Assembly (NCBI RefSeq): GCF_034190915.1
Contig: NW_026947486.1
Coordinates: forward strand, 103,771,312 to 103,835,311
Direction: 5' to 3'
Length of the DNA: 64,000 nucleotides
Origin: Cavia porcellus
Lineage: Eukaryota; Chordata; Mammalia; Rodentia; Caviidae
Shown here: positions 53,804-64,000 of the stretch, piece after piece
How positions within the stretch are numbered: position 1 is the first letter of the stretch
How the letters are laid out: every line of letters starts with the position of its first letter
Made by a program: the position numbers and the translations under genes
Notes under the pieces: generated by a model
What the model was told of the DNA's origin: nothing
The model's input: the letters and a program-made list of their open reading frames with translations, nothing else
The model's database searches: none

Positions 53804-54284
53804 ATTGTCATTATCTCTTAAGCATTACAATAAAATGAATATTTACATAGCATTTATATTGAATTAGTTATTATATATTATCTTGAGGTGATTTAAAGCA
53901 TATCTACAGGAGGAAGTAGATATGTAAGTAGCCCATCATTTTACTTAACATACACAAACACGCACAGATTTGTTATCTGCCAGGATCCTGGAACCAATCT
54001 CTTGCAAATTCTGAGGAATCACTGTATTTGTTGAATCAATCAATGAATGAATTTTAGTATTAAACCTTGTACAATTGACTAGTTAGGATGAAAAGTAAAG
54101 TGACTTTTTCAAAGTTACATAATAAGTAGTTGCAGATTTACCATTAAGCAAATGAAATTTAAGCTTCAGGGCCTTTTATGAGCCCTCTCTAGAGCTCAGG
54201 GAAGGGCCTTAGCAAAGTATTCCCAGTGGTCACATTTTTGCAAAAATTGCAAGTGGTTAATCTTCACATCATTGTCCTATCCTC

Positions 54285-54510
54285 TTCTTCTTCTTTTTAA
54301 TTTTAAAGAGATTAAAGAAAATAAAACAGTAGAACCAATATAAGATTTCAAAACAAGCTGACAGGAAGTATTCATTGTATTGCACATTGTTATCTTCAAA
54401 ATAGTTACTCAGACTGCAAGATACAGGCATGCAAAATAGATCAAACAATACAAGCAATCAAGTTTCTTTCCCCAAAGTAATAGGATCGATAGTACAATTA
54501 TCTTAGCTGT
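54285..54510 (-). mobile_element. L1/HAL1 3'-end fragment, antisense
   Basis: 'gattaaagaaaataaaacag', 'ttgttatcttcaaaatagtta' and 'gcatgcaaaatagatcaaac' match the shared 3' tail seen at 25905-26090, more diverged. Confidence 0.65.
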
Positions 54511-55140
54511 ATTACATATGTATATAGATATATGAATACATATTTATAAATATATTTATGCATTTTTCTCCTTTCTTCTTTTCTTTTTTTCCTCATCTCA
54601 ATTATTGTTTCCTTTTGAGCAGTTTAATTTGCTTTCACAGTGTCTATGGTACCTTTTGGACCTTATTTAATCTTTCAGTTTCTTGCATGAATCCTCCCTG
54701 TTCTTATAGAATGGCATCTGATTGACTGCAGGTATTCTGCAGATGCAGTTATGGGGGAGAGGAAGGGAGTTGCATTCAGCTGGGGCTTAGTGGAATACAT
54801 TTCTGATTTTGCAGTCATCTGGGTGTATAATGGGTATCATAATTACTTGTCAGAGGTCGAAATGGCTTATGGAAATACTGCATACTTGCTGTGCTCTTTC
54901 ACATAGCACCACGACATGGAAGACCTAAAGGTTGTATCCTGGTAGGTTAAGTGTTCCACGGTATCCTTCTTTGAAAATGATATCTGAGTAATGGTGTACA
55001 AATGAGGTTGAAATCTATTGAAACAGAGGCTAGTCTGTGGAAAATTCTTCCAAAGCTTACAAGTCACATATGAAAGAAACTTGATGAATTCCCCTTATTT
55101 TCATTAAAACAATATTTATACAAGATTAATCATAAAAAAT
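54511..55140. other. No recognised feature
   Basis: AT-rich; may hold further diverged L1 tail sequence. Confidence 0.35.
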
Positions 55141-55144
55141 TTTG

Positions 55145-55234
55145 CTCCTAGAGCTGAAAGTGTGGCTTAGTGACAGAGCGTTTGCTCAGCATGTGTGAGG
55201 TCCTGGGTTTGAGTCCCCAAAGATACAAAAAAAG
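55145..55234 (+). repeat. ID-type SINE, older subfamily
   Basis: 'gtggcttagtgacagagcg', 'tttgctcagcatgtgtgagg', 'gtcctgggtttgagtcccc', A tail. Confidence 0.82.
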
Positions 55235-55254
55235 CTGTGATGGTCAAAGAATCT

Positions 55255-55341
55255 TTTTCTTTTTTTGGTACTGGGGATCGAACTCATGACCTCGCACTTG
55301 CCAGGTAGGTGCTTATGCTGCTGAGCTAAATCCCTGGCCCT
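55255..55341 (-). repeat. ID-type SINE
   Basis: Minus strand, nearly intact: 'ggtactggggatcgaactcat', 'cgcacttgccaggtaggtgc', 'gctgagctaaatccctggcc'. Confidence 0.9.
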
Positions 55342-55391
55342 AATTTTTTTTTAAATGTGTGTCTGAAGCTGAGAGCTCAAATCTTTACTTA

Positions 55392-55475
55392 TTTATTTTT
55401 ACCAGGAATTGAACTCAGGACCTTGCACATACCAGCAGTCACTTGTGCTGCTGAGCCAAATCCCTGGCCCCAGAG
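55392..55475 (-). repeat. ID-type SINE
   Basis: Minus strand: 'accaggaattgaactcagga', 'ccttgcacataccagcagtc', 'gctgagccaaatccctggcc'. Third ID copy within 330 bp. Confidence 0.88.
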
Positions 55476-56814
55476 GAAATACTGAGTTATCTTTCTATTT
55501 TACCTATGCAAATGTCCATAATAAAATCATCAGCCTATAAAGAGATAAGAAAAGAATATGCAGTTTAAGAAGTGGGAAAATTTCTGTAGATATGTATCAA
55601 GCAGTTAGTCAATGTAAACGTTATTTTGGGTTTGCTGATTTCCTCATGTTTGTGAGATTTCCACTTCTAAAACTGTGTCGTAATTTCTAAATTCTGAGGA
55701 AACAGTCACTCTGTTACCTAATACGTGTTTTTCATAGTCTTTTACTTAAATCTAGGAATCTTATACATTCTTAGACCCAGGAAGCCTGGCTCCAATCTGA
55801 CAACAGGGCATGTGATAAGTGTAGATTATTTGCCAAGTGGTGAAGTGAGGAATGGATGAACAAGAAAGTGAAGAAAGTTTCTTTATACACAGAATTTCTG
55901 GGCACAGAGGACATTGTGGGAAGTGCCAGTTGGTTTGTTAGCTTAGGGCAGTGGCAATTGGAGGACGCTTTGAGACATCTGGTGGGTAGGGAACTGTGGC
56001 ATGGAAGGCATTGCCTTCTTTTAAGTAGCTGCAAGAGGTTGAACAGATATCCTTGGCGTGAGCTGAAGCCTAAGAGTGTTCTGCAGGGACACTACAGGAA
56101 AAGAATCAGCAATCAGAATTCATTTTGCCATCCTAGAGATTATGTCCATCTTTGATAATGAGATTTCCGGCAGCAAAATGCAAGGCCAGCATGTATCTTC
56201 CCTGTTAATAGAGGTATTACCATATGATTCTTCCCAAATAGTAAATCACAGTAAAAGGACATCCATTTCTAGTTATTTGCAGTCCCAGTAGAGAAAAGTG
56301 AAGGCTAAAAAATTTGCACTATTTTAAGATCACAGAGGCAGGGGAAAAGCTACTGGTAATTTGGAATATGGGAATCATAAGTCATTGTCTTTTTTCCCTT
56401 TGTAATTAAACCACACTTCTGATAATAGTGAGAACAAATCATAAATGGACTTGAGTTTTGATCTTTTCAAAGACAGTCATATCTGCTTCTCTTTTCTCAT
56501 GTGGGTTGCTTAGAATATTTGAATATCTGAAGTTCTGAAGACGAAAACAATGCAAAATTAGGCAAAAATCTTGCATCTTCATTTTTGATCACTTCATTTA
56601 TTTTTACAAATATTCATGTGTGTGAAGTAGTTTGTGAAGTCCACAAACTCAGCTCCTGTCTAGGTCTGCTGAAAATAAAAAGAATGTTGTTTCTCATGCA
56701 AAGTGAAATGGAAGGTTACACAGGATATGACATTATGCTTAATTAGCCAGTTTATGATTTCTGCATAAAAGGAATCCATCTTAATACTGGGAAGTCATCA
56801 TGTATTTCTTAATT
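55476..56814. other. No recognised feature
   Basis: Unique-looking. The 99-codon plus frame at 55856-56155 and the 87-codon minus frame have no recognisable domain. Confidence 0.45.
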
Positions 56815-57380
56815 AAATTTGCTAATAACAAGTTCAAACTATGGGAATTGTACATTTTTATGGGGTAGGATGTGATATTTTGAAACATATTATAATATTT
56901 AAATCAGATTAAGTGTACCTATCTCCTCAAACATTTATCATCTTTATAGTGAAAACATTTAAGATCCTTTCTTCTAGCTTTCTGAAATATACAGAACATT
57001 ATCATTATCCATATTCTGTCTCCCATACCTCTGTCTCTCTGTCTTTTTGTCTCTCTTTCTCTTTCTATTTTTGCACTTCTAGGGCATGACACCAGGGCTT
57101 TCTCACTGAGTCCAGCCCTTTTTATTTTTTGTTTGGAGACAGGGCCTTGCTAAATTGCTAATTTGCTCAGGCTGGACTCGATCTTCGCTCTTCCTGCTTC
57201 AGTCTCCCTTCCAGATTCCTGAAATTACAGGCATTTACTACCGTACCTGGCTCAGAAAGTCTTACTTTTGTTTAAATGTAATTTAGAATCTTGTCTAACT
57301 AATTTAGAAACTATTGATTAATCTCTCCCAATCTCTCCTCTTCCCCACTCTCCCTAGCCATTGTACCTTTTTAAAGTAAC
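56815..57380 (+). mobile_element. Ancient L1 3'-UTR-like sequence
   Basis: 'gatgtgatattttgaaacat', 'cctcaaacatttatcatct' and 'cttctagctttctgaaata' resemble an old mammalian L1 3' end, continuing after a SINE with 'aatctctcccaatctctcc'. By recalled resemblance only. Confidence 0.5.
57046..57260 (-). repeat. B1+ID dimeric SINE
   Basis: Minus strand: ID piece 'ctagggcatgacaccagggc...actgagtccagccc', linker, B1 'tttggagacagggccttgc', 'tgctcaggctggactcgatc', 'tgaaattacaggcatttact'. Confidence 0.78.
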
Positions 57381-57944
57381 AAACATGTTTCTTTGGGTAA
57401 ATGGAAATGAATGTAACAAACACAAATATTTTCCTTTTACATCCAAAATATTTAGAAGTAAAAAGATGTTATAAAAATATTCAAGACAACTTCAGAAAAA
57501 GAAAAAAAACACTCATAATGCCATCAACTTATTATTTAAAATTTTATTATCTTTGAAGACTTTCCATCCACTTACATGTTTTCACATTAATACAACCATT
57601 AGGTAACTGGGTTTATAAACCAGATTTTTCTGTTAACATTCTGTCTTCAACATAAATGGTTTCATGTTTCTACACAATGCTCAAACTAATTGTATCAGTG
57701 GCTTGGTTACATCCTAGTGAATGAATATAACCTCTTTGATGAAGCCACTCTCCTGTTGTGGTATGTGGCAGGAGACATGAGCTCAGGATCGCATGGCCTT
57801 TTCCTGGGGGATAAAGGAGAAGACTGTGGGGAAGGAAGAATCAAAAATGCTAAGAAAAATGTTATTATATTATGACATGCTGATTTTTTTCCTATTATAA
57901 AATTATCATGTAGTAATAATGGGAAAACTAGGAAATGCCATGTT
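57381..57944. other. No recognised feature
   Basis: AT-rich unique-looking sequence. Confidence 0.4.
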
Positions 57945-58850
57945 TGTGCATTCAAGCCTGCTGAATATGGACTGAAATTTCTGAACTGTGAGCCAAAATA
58001 AAACTCTCCTCCTTAAATTGTGGGTGTTGGGTATTGTGTCTCAGTGATAAAGAAAGTGACTGAGTGTGGTGGATTGACAACTGGTGGTCAGCTTGTAACA
58101 GCCAGCTGCACTGAATCACCATGGTGCTGAGTATGAATGGCCCACCTGAGGATTGTTGCCAACAGCATAAAAAGGAGAACTGAGAGGAAGAAGTAGTGTT
58201 TGTTGTTCGTTCTCCTGTTGCCATGAGTTTTCCTGGGGGAGCTTGTCTCGCTTCTTTCCTGATGTGAACTTGGCTATTCTCACTGCCAGAGGAGCTCAGG
58301 ACTTTGTCGCTGAGAATGGCTGTGGTTCCCTTTGGGGTTGCTCTGGTCCTTACTTTGAGCATTGCTTCCTGGCTCCGCAGCAGAAGATGTGTGCTGTTCA
58401 ATCTCCAGGAGAAGCTTGTCACCGCTGGCTTCTTGATACGAACTTGACTGTTCTCATCATCGGAGGAGCTCGGAACCTCAATGTTGCTGAGTATGGCTGT
58501 GGTAATTTTGGGGGGAGCGCTGGTCCTTACTTTGAGCATTGCTTTCTGGCTCCAGTGCAGAAACCTCAACCTACTAGCACAGATCCTTCATTACCCTGGC
58601 ATGGATTTTCTGGCTTCCACTGCTGACCTTTGGGCCTTCCAGGCGCATATCTATGAAACAGACTTGCATGGGACACTGTCATGGGCTCCAGACCTTCAGC
58701 AGCTGGACTCATGCAAGACGTTGCTGCGGTATGTGGGCCCTCAACTGGATTTTTGGGGGGTCTTTAGTGTGTTGACAGATTTCCTGTACTTTTCACCTTT
58801 GACTCTTTGGGTGACTAGTATAAAATAATTTCTGTAAATGATGTGTCCTT
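57945..58850 (+). repeat. LTR-like composite with internal tandem duplication
   Basis: 57945-58060 resembles a MaLR LTR end ('ctgtgagccaaaataaaactc', 'ggtattgtgtctcagtgata'). From about 58070 a second LTR-like block follows, with TATA-like 'cataaaaagg' near 58166 and a roughly 175-bp tandem duplication (58240-58560). The 205-codon minus frame and the plus frames here come from this repeat and show no known domain. Confidence 0.5.
58240..58560 (+). repeat. ~175-bp tandem duplication
   Basis: 'ggtccttactttgagcattgc' recurs at 58345 and 58522 (177 bp apart), 'gctgtggt' at the same spacing, and 'gaacttg' at 58266 and 58440 (174 bp). The second unit is partial and diverged. Confidence 0.85.
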
Positions 58851-58887
58851 TATGTAATTGTTTCCCTTTAAACTCTGACTACAACAC

Positions 58888-59065
58888 TAAGACAGTAGAT
58901 AAGTAAACTGAGGCTCAGAGAGATTAACCAAAATAATGGATACTGGTTCCTCCTAAGAGTTTTGAAAGTGCAAACTGCACTCCTGTCTATTTTGCAGATT
59001 AGAATACTGAGACTCAGGAAGAAACTCGCCTCGCTTAAGTTAGCAGAGCCCATAAGAGAAACCAG
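58888..59065 (+). repeat. MIR fragments (two)
   Basis: 'agtaaactgaggctcagagag' at 58903-58923 and 'agattagaatactgagactcag' near 58995 both match the MIR core on the plus strand. Confidence 0.7.
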
Positions 59066-59402
59066 TGCAACTGGCATGCAATTAAGAATTTTTTTGTCTC
59101 ACATTCCAAATTTGACTTTGTGGTCTAACATTGCCTCTGCGTGAGAAGGATACAGATACTACCTGCTTTTCTAAGTCCACTCTAGTAATTTGAAGGCTGT
59201 GCTGAAATCTCCGGACCAGAAAGGACTGAAGTATTAAATAGCAGTGATCAAAATTCAGTCAGAAGTGAAGACACTGGCTGCTGGTTCCACTTCACAGGCT
59301 CCCAGAATGCAAGCTAAACTGTGAAGTTAGTCAGAGACAACGGGTGAATCTCAGACTTTTCATACCATCCACAGGTCCACGGAAGCATTATAAAAATTTT
59401 AG

Positions 59403-59620
59403 GAACTAAGCCTAGTGATAATCTTGCATGCCTGTAACCTCAGCACTCTGGGAGCCTGAGACAGGAGGTCTGTAAGTTTGGGGCCAGCCTGGGTAATTTA
59501 GCAAATAACAAGTTGTCTCAAAATAAAAAGAAATGAAAATGAATGGGGCTATATGGGGATGTAGCTCAATCCTAAAGCCCTGGGCCCAATCCACAGGATT
59601 GCAAAACAAAAAAATCTAGG
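59403..59620 (+). repeat. B1+ID dimeric SINE
   Basis: Plus strand: 'cttgcatgcctgtaacctc', 'gcactctgggagcctgagac', 'ggggccagcctgggtaattt', linker 'caaaataaaaag', then ID 'ggggatgtagctcaatcc...gggcccaatccacagga'. Confidence 0.88.
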
Positions 59621-59740
59621 TGGTGAAAGTCTAAAAAGTCTATAAATTGTTTGAGACAAAAGAACTTAAACGTCGCAGCTTTTGTGGTTAAAAGTCTTTA
59701 ATTCAACCTCTTGCATTATTGTTCTTTAAATAAGAAATAT

Positions 59741-59816
59741 TTTCCCAGTATTGGTATTGAACCCAGGATCTTCAGCATGCTAGGCAAGCACTTAATACTG
59801 AGCTACAACCCCAACC
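59741..59816 (-). repeat. ID-type SINE, older
   Basis: Minus strand: 'ggtattgaacccaggatctt', 'catgctaggcaagcactta', 'actgagctacaaccccaac'. Confidence 0.82.
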
Positions 59817-59962
59817 CAAACTAGAATCTTCTTCACTTAGGCTCCCCATTCTGAAATATCTGTGGATAAAATTGAAAGGGCACTGAAGAATGTAGGCAAG
59901 AGACTACAGTGACTTTAGTAGTGCATATGCCTGCTAATGGAAGCCACATAGGAATATATTTA

Positions 59963-60064
59963 CCCCCCCCCCCGCCCCGCTTTTGAGACAAGGCTTTGGT
60001 AGGTAGTTCAGCCTGACCTTGAACTCCCCAAGTCCTGGGACTGCAGGTGTGCACCACCATGCCC
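59963..60064 (-). repeat. B1-type SINE
   Basis: Minus strand: a C-run, then 'tttgagacaaggctttggta', 'cagcctgaccttgaactcc', 'gactgcaggtgtgcaccac'. Confidence 0.85.
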
Positions 60065-60189
60065 TCTTCCTCCTTTTCTTACTTCTTCACTTTTTCCTTT
60101 CCTTTCCTTTCCTTTCTTTTCCTTTCTTTCCTTTCTCTCCTCTTCTTTCTTTTCCCTTTCCTTTCCCTTCTCTTCTCTTCCCTTCCCCT
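60065..60189 (+). repeat. Polypyrimidine (CTTTC)n tract
   Basis: Almost pure C/T with CTTTC and CCTTT units. The Lys/Glu/Arg-rich minus-strand frame over it is not a gene. Confidence 0.92.
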
Positions 60190-60251
60190 CAGTGATACAA
60201 TGCTTATCTAGCATTCATAAGGCTCAGGGTTCAATTCCCAGCACTGAAAAA
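60190..60251 (+). repeat. ID SINE, 5' shortened
   Basis: 'cagtgatacaatgcttatct', 'gcattcataaggctcagggt', 'tcaattcccagcactgaa'. Confidence 0.75.
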
Positions 60252-60782
60252 ATTCTAGTGTTTATAAATTATCCACTCCAAGAAGTTTTGTTATCTAAGC
60301 CCCAGTGGATTAAGATAAGATCTATGAAATCCATCAAGATGCCAAAATGACCATGACAAAATCAGTGAATAACAGAAATCAATTGACCTAATGAAAAGAA
60401 TGTTTTAGCTCTACTTTTTAAAAAGTTCATGGGCCATTTATTTCCTTTCTCTTGGCTCTGACCAGATTTTTTTGAAGGAAGAAATCATAGCCTGGGCTGA
60501 GAAAGTGGGGTAGAAAAGTTCGGTGGGGGGCGGGGGTAACCAGGGCTCAGTATCTGTAGATGCTTGCTCGCTTGCTAGTGATCCGGCAGCTCAAAAGTGC
60601 TGTCTATTGCTAGATCAAATATAGTAGAGGGAAAAATTAAGGGCCAATGTGTAGCCACTTGAGATTTTCTGTGTGTTAACCTAGAAAGAGAATAGCACAT
60701 TTGCATATGGCATTATCTTCCTAGAGAAAGACAAGGACAGTATGGAAAGATCAAGAATATTAAGGGGCCAGATGTCCTCTTT
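60252..60782. other. No recognised feature
   Basis: Unique-looking sequence. Confidence 0.4.
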
Positions 60783-60870
60783 TTATATTTTGGCAGCGCT
60801 AGGGATCAAACCTTGAGCCTTGAACAAGCTTGGCAATTGTTCTACCAACTAAGCTATACTCACACCCAGG
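60783..60870 (-). repeat. ID-type SINE, older
   Basis: Minus strand: 'gcgctagggatcaaaccttg', 'aacaagcttggcaattgttc', 'accaactaagctatactcac'. Confidence 0.75.
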
Positions 60871-60929
60871 GCAGATGGTGTTGAATCTCTATAGCTTCCT
60901 TTTCTAGCCACATAAGGGCAGGGAAGTTT

Positions 60930-60995
60930 TTCTGAGGCTCAGTTTTTCATCTGTAGAGTGAAGCTAAGTATCTAAATCTTACAGTTAAGATTATA
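60930..60995 (-). repeat. MIR fragment
   Basis: 'tctgaggctcagtttttcatc' followed by 'tgtagagtgaa' is the reversed MIR core. Confidence 0.7.
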
Positions 60996-61860
60996 CTCAG
61001 TGCAAATTTGGCATGCCACAAAAATTTCCACTGTTTCTGCATCACAATTATACAGATGCTTTGATCAGTGCAGGGTCAGGACAGAGTCGATGATGGTTAA
61101 TACACGGATGCGAAGACAGACAAGTTCAGTCTCACAGTTAGCAACTTCCCCAAAGTTTGTTGGCTCCCCTTTCAGTTGCTAAAATGAAGTTTTAAAATTT
61201 TATTTGTTCTATTTTATGATCCTCTGAGATTATACAACTGTTTTGTATTTGTTTCTCCCTTTGTACATTTTCGAACACATTGAGCTACAAGTGACCCGTG
61301 GAAAGGGTTTACTAACATCCTACAGCTCATAGATAATAGTCATTTAAAATAATCTAAATGTGAACCTTTTAACTCCTCCCCTGGTTTCATGATTATCACA
61401 TTTAGAGAAAAACACACAGCTTCTGTGCTTTTGAATGCTATAAACCCCATATTTTTTGCATCACAGATAGATGCATTCTCTAGCAATAGTCCTAGAAGAG
61501 GTCTTGATGACATTCGTGGTTGTTTACTTTTCATAAGGGACCAGCTCAAGAAGTTTTGGGGCTTCTTATCTGAGCCCAGTTAATGACAGTCTAGAGCGAG
61601 CCTTCTTTGCATCCATTTAAAATATAGAGAGTGGAGACACTCATTTCTGACATGAGTATGTTTAGAAGATGTTAGATGGTGGCCAAAGGTATCAAAGTGG
61701 GGATTTTTGGCTTCTATTTCCAAAAAGTTAAATTACAATGTTCATCCCTGAATTGTTTACTTAAATTGGACTACATTCTGCAGAAATGTGATATTCACCT
61801 TCTTGAGACACAAAAATACAAAACATTCTTCCATTGTTCCTAAAAGATTCCCAGATAGCA
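60996..61860. other. No recognised feature
   Basis: Unique-looking sequence. Confidence 0.4.
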
Positions 61861-61865
61861 TAGGA

Positions 61866-61930
61866 CTTTATTTTAGAACCCAGGACCTTGCATATGCATG
61901 ACTCAAGCTTTATCACTGAGCCCAGACTGT
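61866..61930 (-). repeat. ID SINE fragment
   Basis: Minus strand: 'gaacccaggaccttgcatat', 'actcaagctttatcactgag'. Confidence 0.6.
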
Positions 61931-62225
61931 GACATTTTTACATCTAAGTGTCAGGGAACTTGTTTAGTTGATGATGGCCATCATCTATAAATTCAACTGT
62001 TCAAGTTGAGGATCAGTAAGGAACTCAACTTTATCTAATTCCCAAAAGAAAGTACCCAATACACATGAGAAAGAGACAGAAAACTTATGTGTCAGTTTCT
62101 TTTCCAAAAAAGGTTCATATCATATTAATAAATGACACAAATCTTTGTACATATAAATATTTACCATATTTATGTCTCAGAGTTAAGCCATGCACAATTA
62201 TCTTGCTTCATAGTATAGTTGTTGG

Positions 62226-62227
<2 letters not shown>
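61931..62227. other. No recognised feature
   Basis: AT-rich sequence. Confidence 0.4.
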
Positions 62228-62257
<30 letters not shown>

Positions 62258-62261
62258 TCAC
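62228..62261 (+). repeat. (CTTT)n microsatellite
   Basis: Eight CTTT units next to an ID SINE. Confidence 0.92.
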
Positions 62262-62335
62262 AGGCCCTGGAGATGCAATCCAGGGCCTCATACATGTCAG
62301 GTAAGTGTAGTTCTACTGAGCTACATGCAGATAGT
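62262..62335 (-). repeat. ID-type SINE, older
   Basis: Minus strand: 'ccctggagatgcaatccagg', 'catacatgtcaggtaagtg', 'ctactgagctacatgc'. Confidence 0.75.
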
Positions 62336-62587
62336 ACAGATTTTTAAGTAGCAGGTACACCTTTGCATAGCATCAAGAAAAAATACTGAGCCCTTTGACA
62401 CTTAGTTTTAATTAGGAAGTTTAAATTTGAGGCAATTCATAAGGTAGTATCATGACAAGAGAGGATGAAATTAGTTGTGTTCTGTTCCAATAAGACATAG
62501 GTTCCCCAGAGCCAATGGGAAAGAAGACTTCAGCAAAAAACAAATTTTCCCTCTAGTACCATGTGTGCTAATCAAATTAAGCTTATT
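62336..62587. other. No recognised feature
   Basis: Unique-looking sequence. Confidence 0.35.
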
Positions 62588-62668
62588 TGTAGGCTGGTTT
62601 TGAACTTGCAATTCTTCCGCCTCAGCCTCCCAAGTACTTGGACTACAGGTGTGTGATCCCACGCCTCC
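62588..62668 (-). repeat. B1-type SINE, 5' part
   Basis: Minus strand: 'aggctggttttgaacttgca', 'cagcctcccaagtacttgga', 'ctacaggtgtgtgatcccac'. Confidence 0.88.
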
Positions 62669-62894
62669 TCTAGACTAGAAAATAGTCACAGTATTTGGTG
62701 GGCAAGGAAAATTTTGTGTGTGTGTGTTTGAGGCAACATACATCTACTTTTTAGATTGAGAAACTTGTAATCTTTTCAACAATGAGTTTTAGCAACTTAT
62801 AATTTTATCTACAATTGTACAATGTAGGAGTCATGATGGATGACAATCTGATTTTGACCTAAGAATTCAGTATTGCTCAAAAATGTGCAGAGCA

Positions 62895-63050
62895 GCCAGG
62901 CATGGTGGCACATGCCTGTAATCTGAGCACTGGGGAGGCTGAGGCAGGAAGATTGCTGAGAGTTTGAAACCAGCCTGGGCTACAGAGTGAGTTTAAGGCC
63001 AGCCTTGGACTACATAATAAGATTCTGTCTCAAAAACCAAAAACAAAACC
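62895..63050 (+). repeat. Complete B1 SINE with internal duplication
   Basis: Full copy: 'gccaggcatggtggcacatg', 'gaggctgaggcaggaagatt', then 'cagcctgggctacagagtga' and 'gccagccttggactacataa' (the duplicated segment), and a tail. The target duplication 'aaatgtgcagagca' lies at 62881-62894 and 63051-63064. A youngish copy. Confidence 0.95.
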
Positions 63051-63231
63051 AAATGTGCAGAGCAAAATCAGACAAGTCTATGATTGTGCAAACAAATAGC
63101 AGAGTTCTGATGTTATTTTAGTTAGTGGTGGAAAGACCTTAGAGTAATTTCTTACCCTTTCATAATACCCTTTAGTTTTGTGTATTAATTTGGACTGTAT
63201 CTCTGAAATTAAAAAAAATTATTATCTGAAC

Positions 63232-63340
63232 TATAAAAATGAGAAAAATAAGGCTCAGGAATCTTAAATAACTCACAAAAGTTCGCACAGGTAGAAAGAG
63301 ACAAAGCTGGTATTAGAACACAGGGCTTCAAATTTTTAGG
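63232..63340 (+). repeat. MIR
   Basis: 'gagaaaaataaggctcagga', 'aataactcacaaaagttcgc' and 'agacaaagctggtattagaa' follow the MIR core on the plus strand. Confidence 0.7.
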
Positions 63341-64000
63341 CTGGAACTGAGTCATCACATACCACCTTACCACACTGGCTCTGCGTTTAGTCTAGACAGC
63401 CCAAAGGACAGTGGATTAGCTATCAAGGTGAAAATGAAACAATGGAATGCGACTAGTACCATGAGGATTATTAGACTAAGGGAAGTATAGAAAGCGAACT
63501 CTTTAGCTGTGAGCAGGGAATCTTAGAGTCTTTTCCATTTTGAGTAATGATGCACTCAAAGGTAACTGAACAGAAGTGCAGCAATGGAACAAAAGTGCTC
63601 ACACTTATTTAGCGCAGTCACAATGGATAAGGTACCGAAAAGGACCGAGGAATGTTCCTTATGGCTCTCAAGTCCGGCAGGTTGTGCAGCTCATGAACAC
63701 AAGAGTGCCTGGGCAGGAAGAAGTGCTCTTTGAGTCTTCAGCATCTCTCAGACAACTAGACCATCTGGGAAGCAGGGCCTTGGTGCATCGGACTTCCCTT
63801 CTCCCTTCTGCTCTGATTAGAGCTCAGAGACTCAGTTCCAGAGTCTGGGAGGAGGGCAGAGCTCTAGGGCTGGCAAGATGCTCCAGTGGAGGTAAAGAAG
63901 GAGCTTCAGGCAATGTTTGGCCTGCATAGTGCGAAAACTGGCACGTTTTCTGGTACTCTCTCCCCTGTTTCACTAGGGAGGAAAATTCACTTGGACGTGC
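63341..64000. other. No recognised feature
   Basis: Unique-looking. A 117-codon plus frame at 63576-63929 runs near the window end. It has no recognisable domain, and no splice context can be judged. It could be chance. Confidence 0.4.

Noticed and set aside
57952..58569. 205-codon minus-strand frame with repeated segments
   Set aside because: The repeats come from a 175-bp DNA duplication in an LTR-like block; no recognised domain or splice context.
63576..63929. 117-codon frame as a coding exon
   Set aside because: No domain recognised and no supporting splice or promoter signal that can be judged; left unassigned.

Overview
The window is a non-coding stretch of a rodent nuclear genome made mostly of nested retrotransposons. 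I find no host protein-coding gene, no rRNA and no functional tRNA. The rodent call rests on the repeats: B1-type SINEs with the internal duplication, tRNA-Ala-derived ID SINEs, paired B1+ID dimers, MaLR-type LTRs, old MIR and L2 pieces, and L1 families with tandem promoter monomers. The species cannot be fixed from the sequence. Every long open frame belongs to a mobile element.

Layout. 1-7.1 kb: MaLR-like LTRs, a B1-like SINE, a long polypyrimidine tract and an ancient antisense L1 3' end. 7.1-23.3 kb: an old, decayed plus-strand L1 split by two later insertions. One is a HAL1-like element (8658-13109) that has an L1-type ORF1 but no ORF2, with its 5' part duplicated. The other is a nearly complete minus-strand L1 (15981-22681) with a 16-bp target duplication, intact ORF1, and ORF2 broken at three points. 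25.9-29.2 kb: a second HAL1-like element on the minus strand with a 20-bp target duplication. 30.5-33.4 kb: two MaLR LTRs in opposite orientation and an unexplained 73-bp inverted repeat around a 694-bp spacer. 34.0-43.8 kb: another old plus-strand L1, interrupted at 36657-43256 by the main feature, an endogenous retrovirus.

The retrovirus is a class II (ERVK/betaretrovirus-like, IAP/MusD-grade) provirus. It has two 422-bp LTRs that differ at one base, a 6-bp target duplication AGTCCT, a primer binding site, a polypurine tract, gag, dUTPase-protease and pol, and no env. Two -1 frameshift heptamers (A AAA AAC and G GGT TTT) sit just downstream of the points where the pro and pol frames open. 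Gag has a myristoylation-type N-terminus and a PPSY late motif. Pol keeps YMDD and the integrase DD35E residues. Two lesions are visible: gag changes frame at a run of seven G just before the nucleocapsid zinc knuckles, and the expected catalytic Glu of RNase H is Lys. The insertion is therefore very young but probably not autonomous.

44-64 kb: mostly older unique sequence with scattered SINEs, MIR/L2 remnants, LTR-like pieces and simple repeats. The stretch 48.8-53.1 kb has few recognisable repeats, and around 51.05-51.31 kb it looks like a conserved non-coding (enhancer-like) element.
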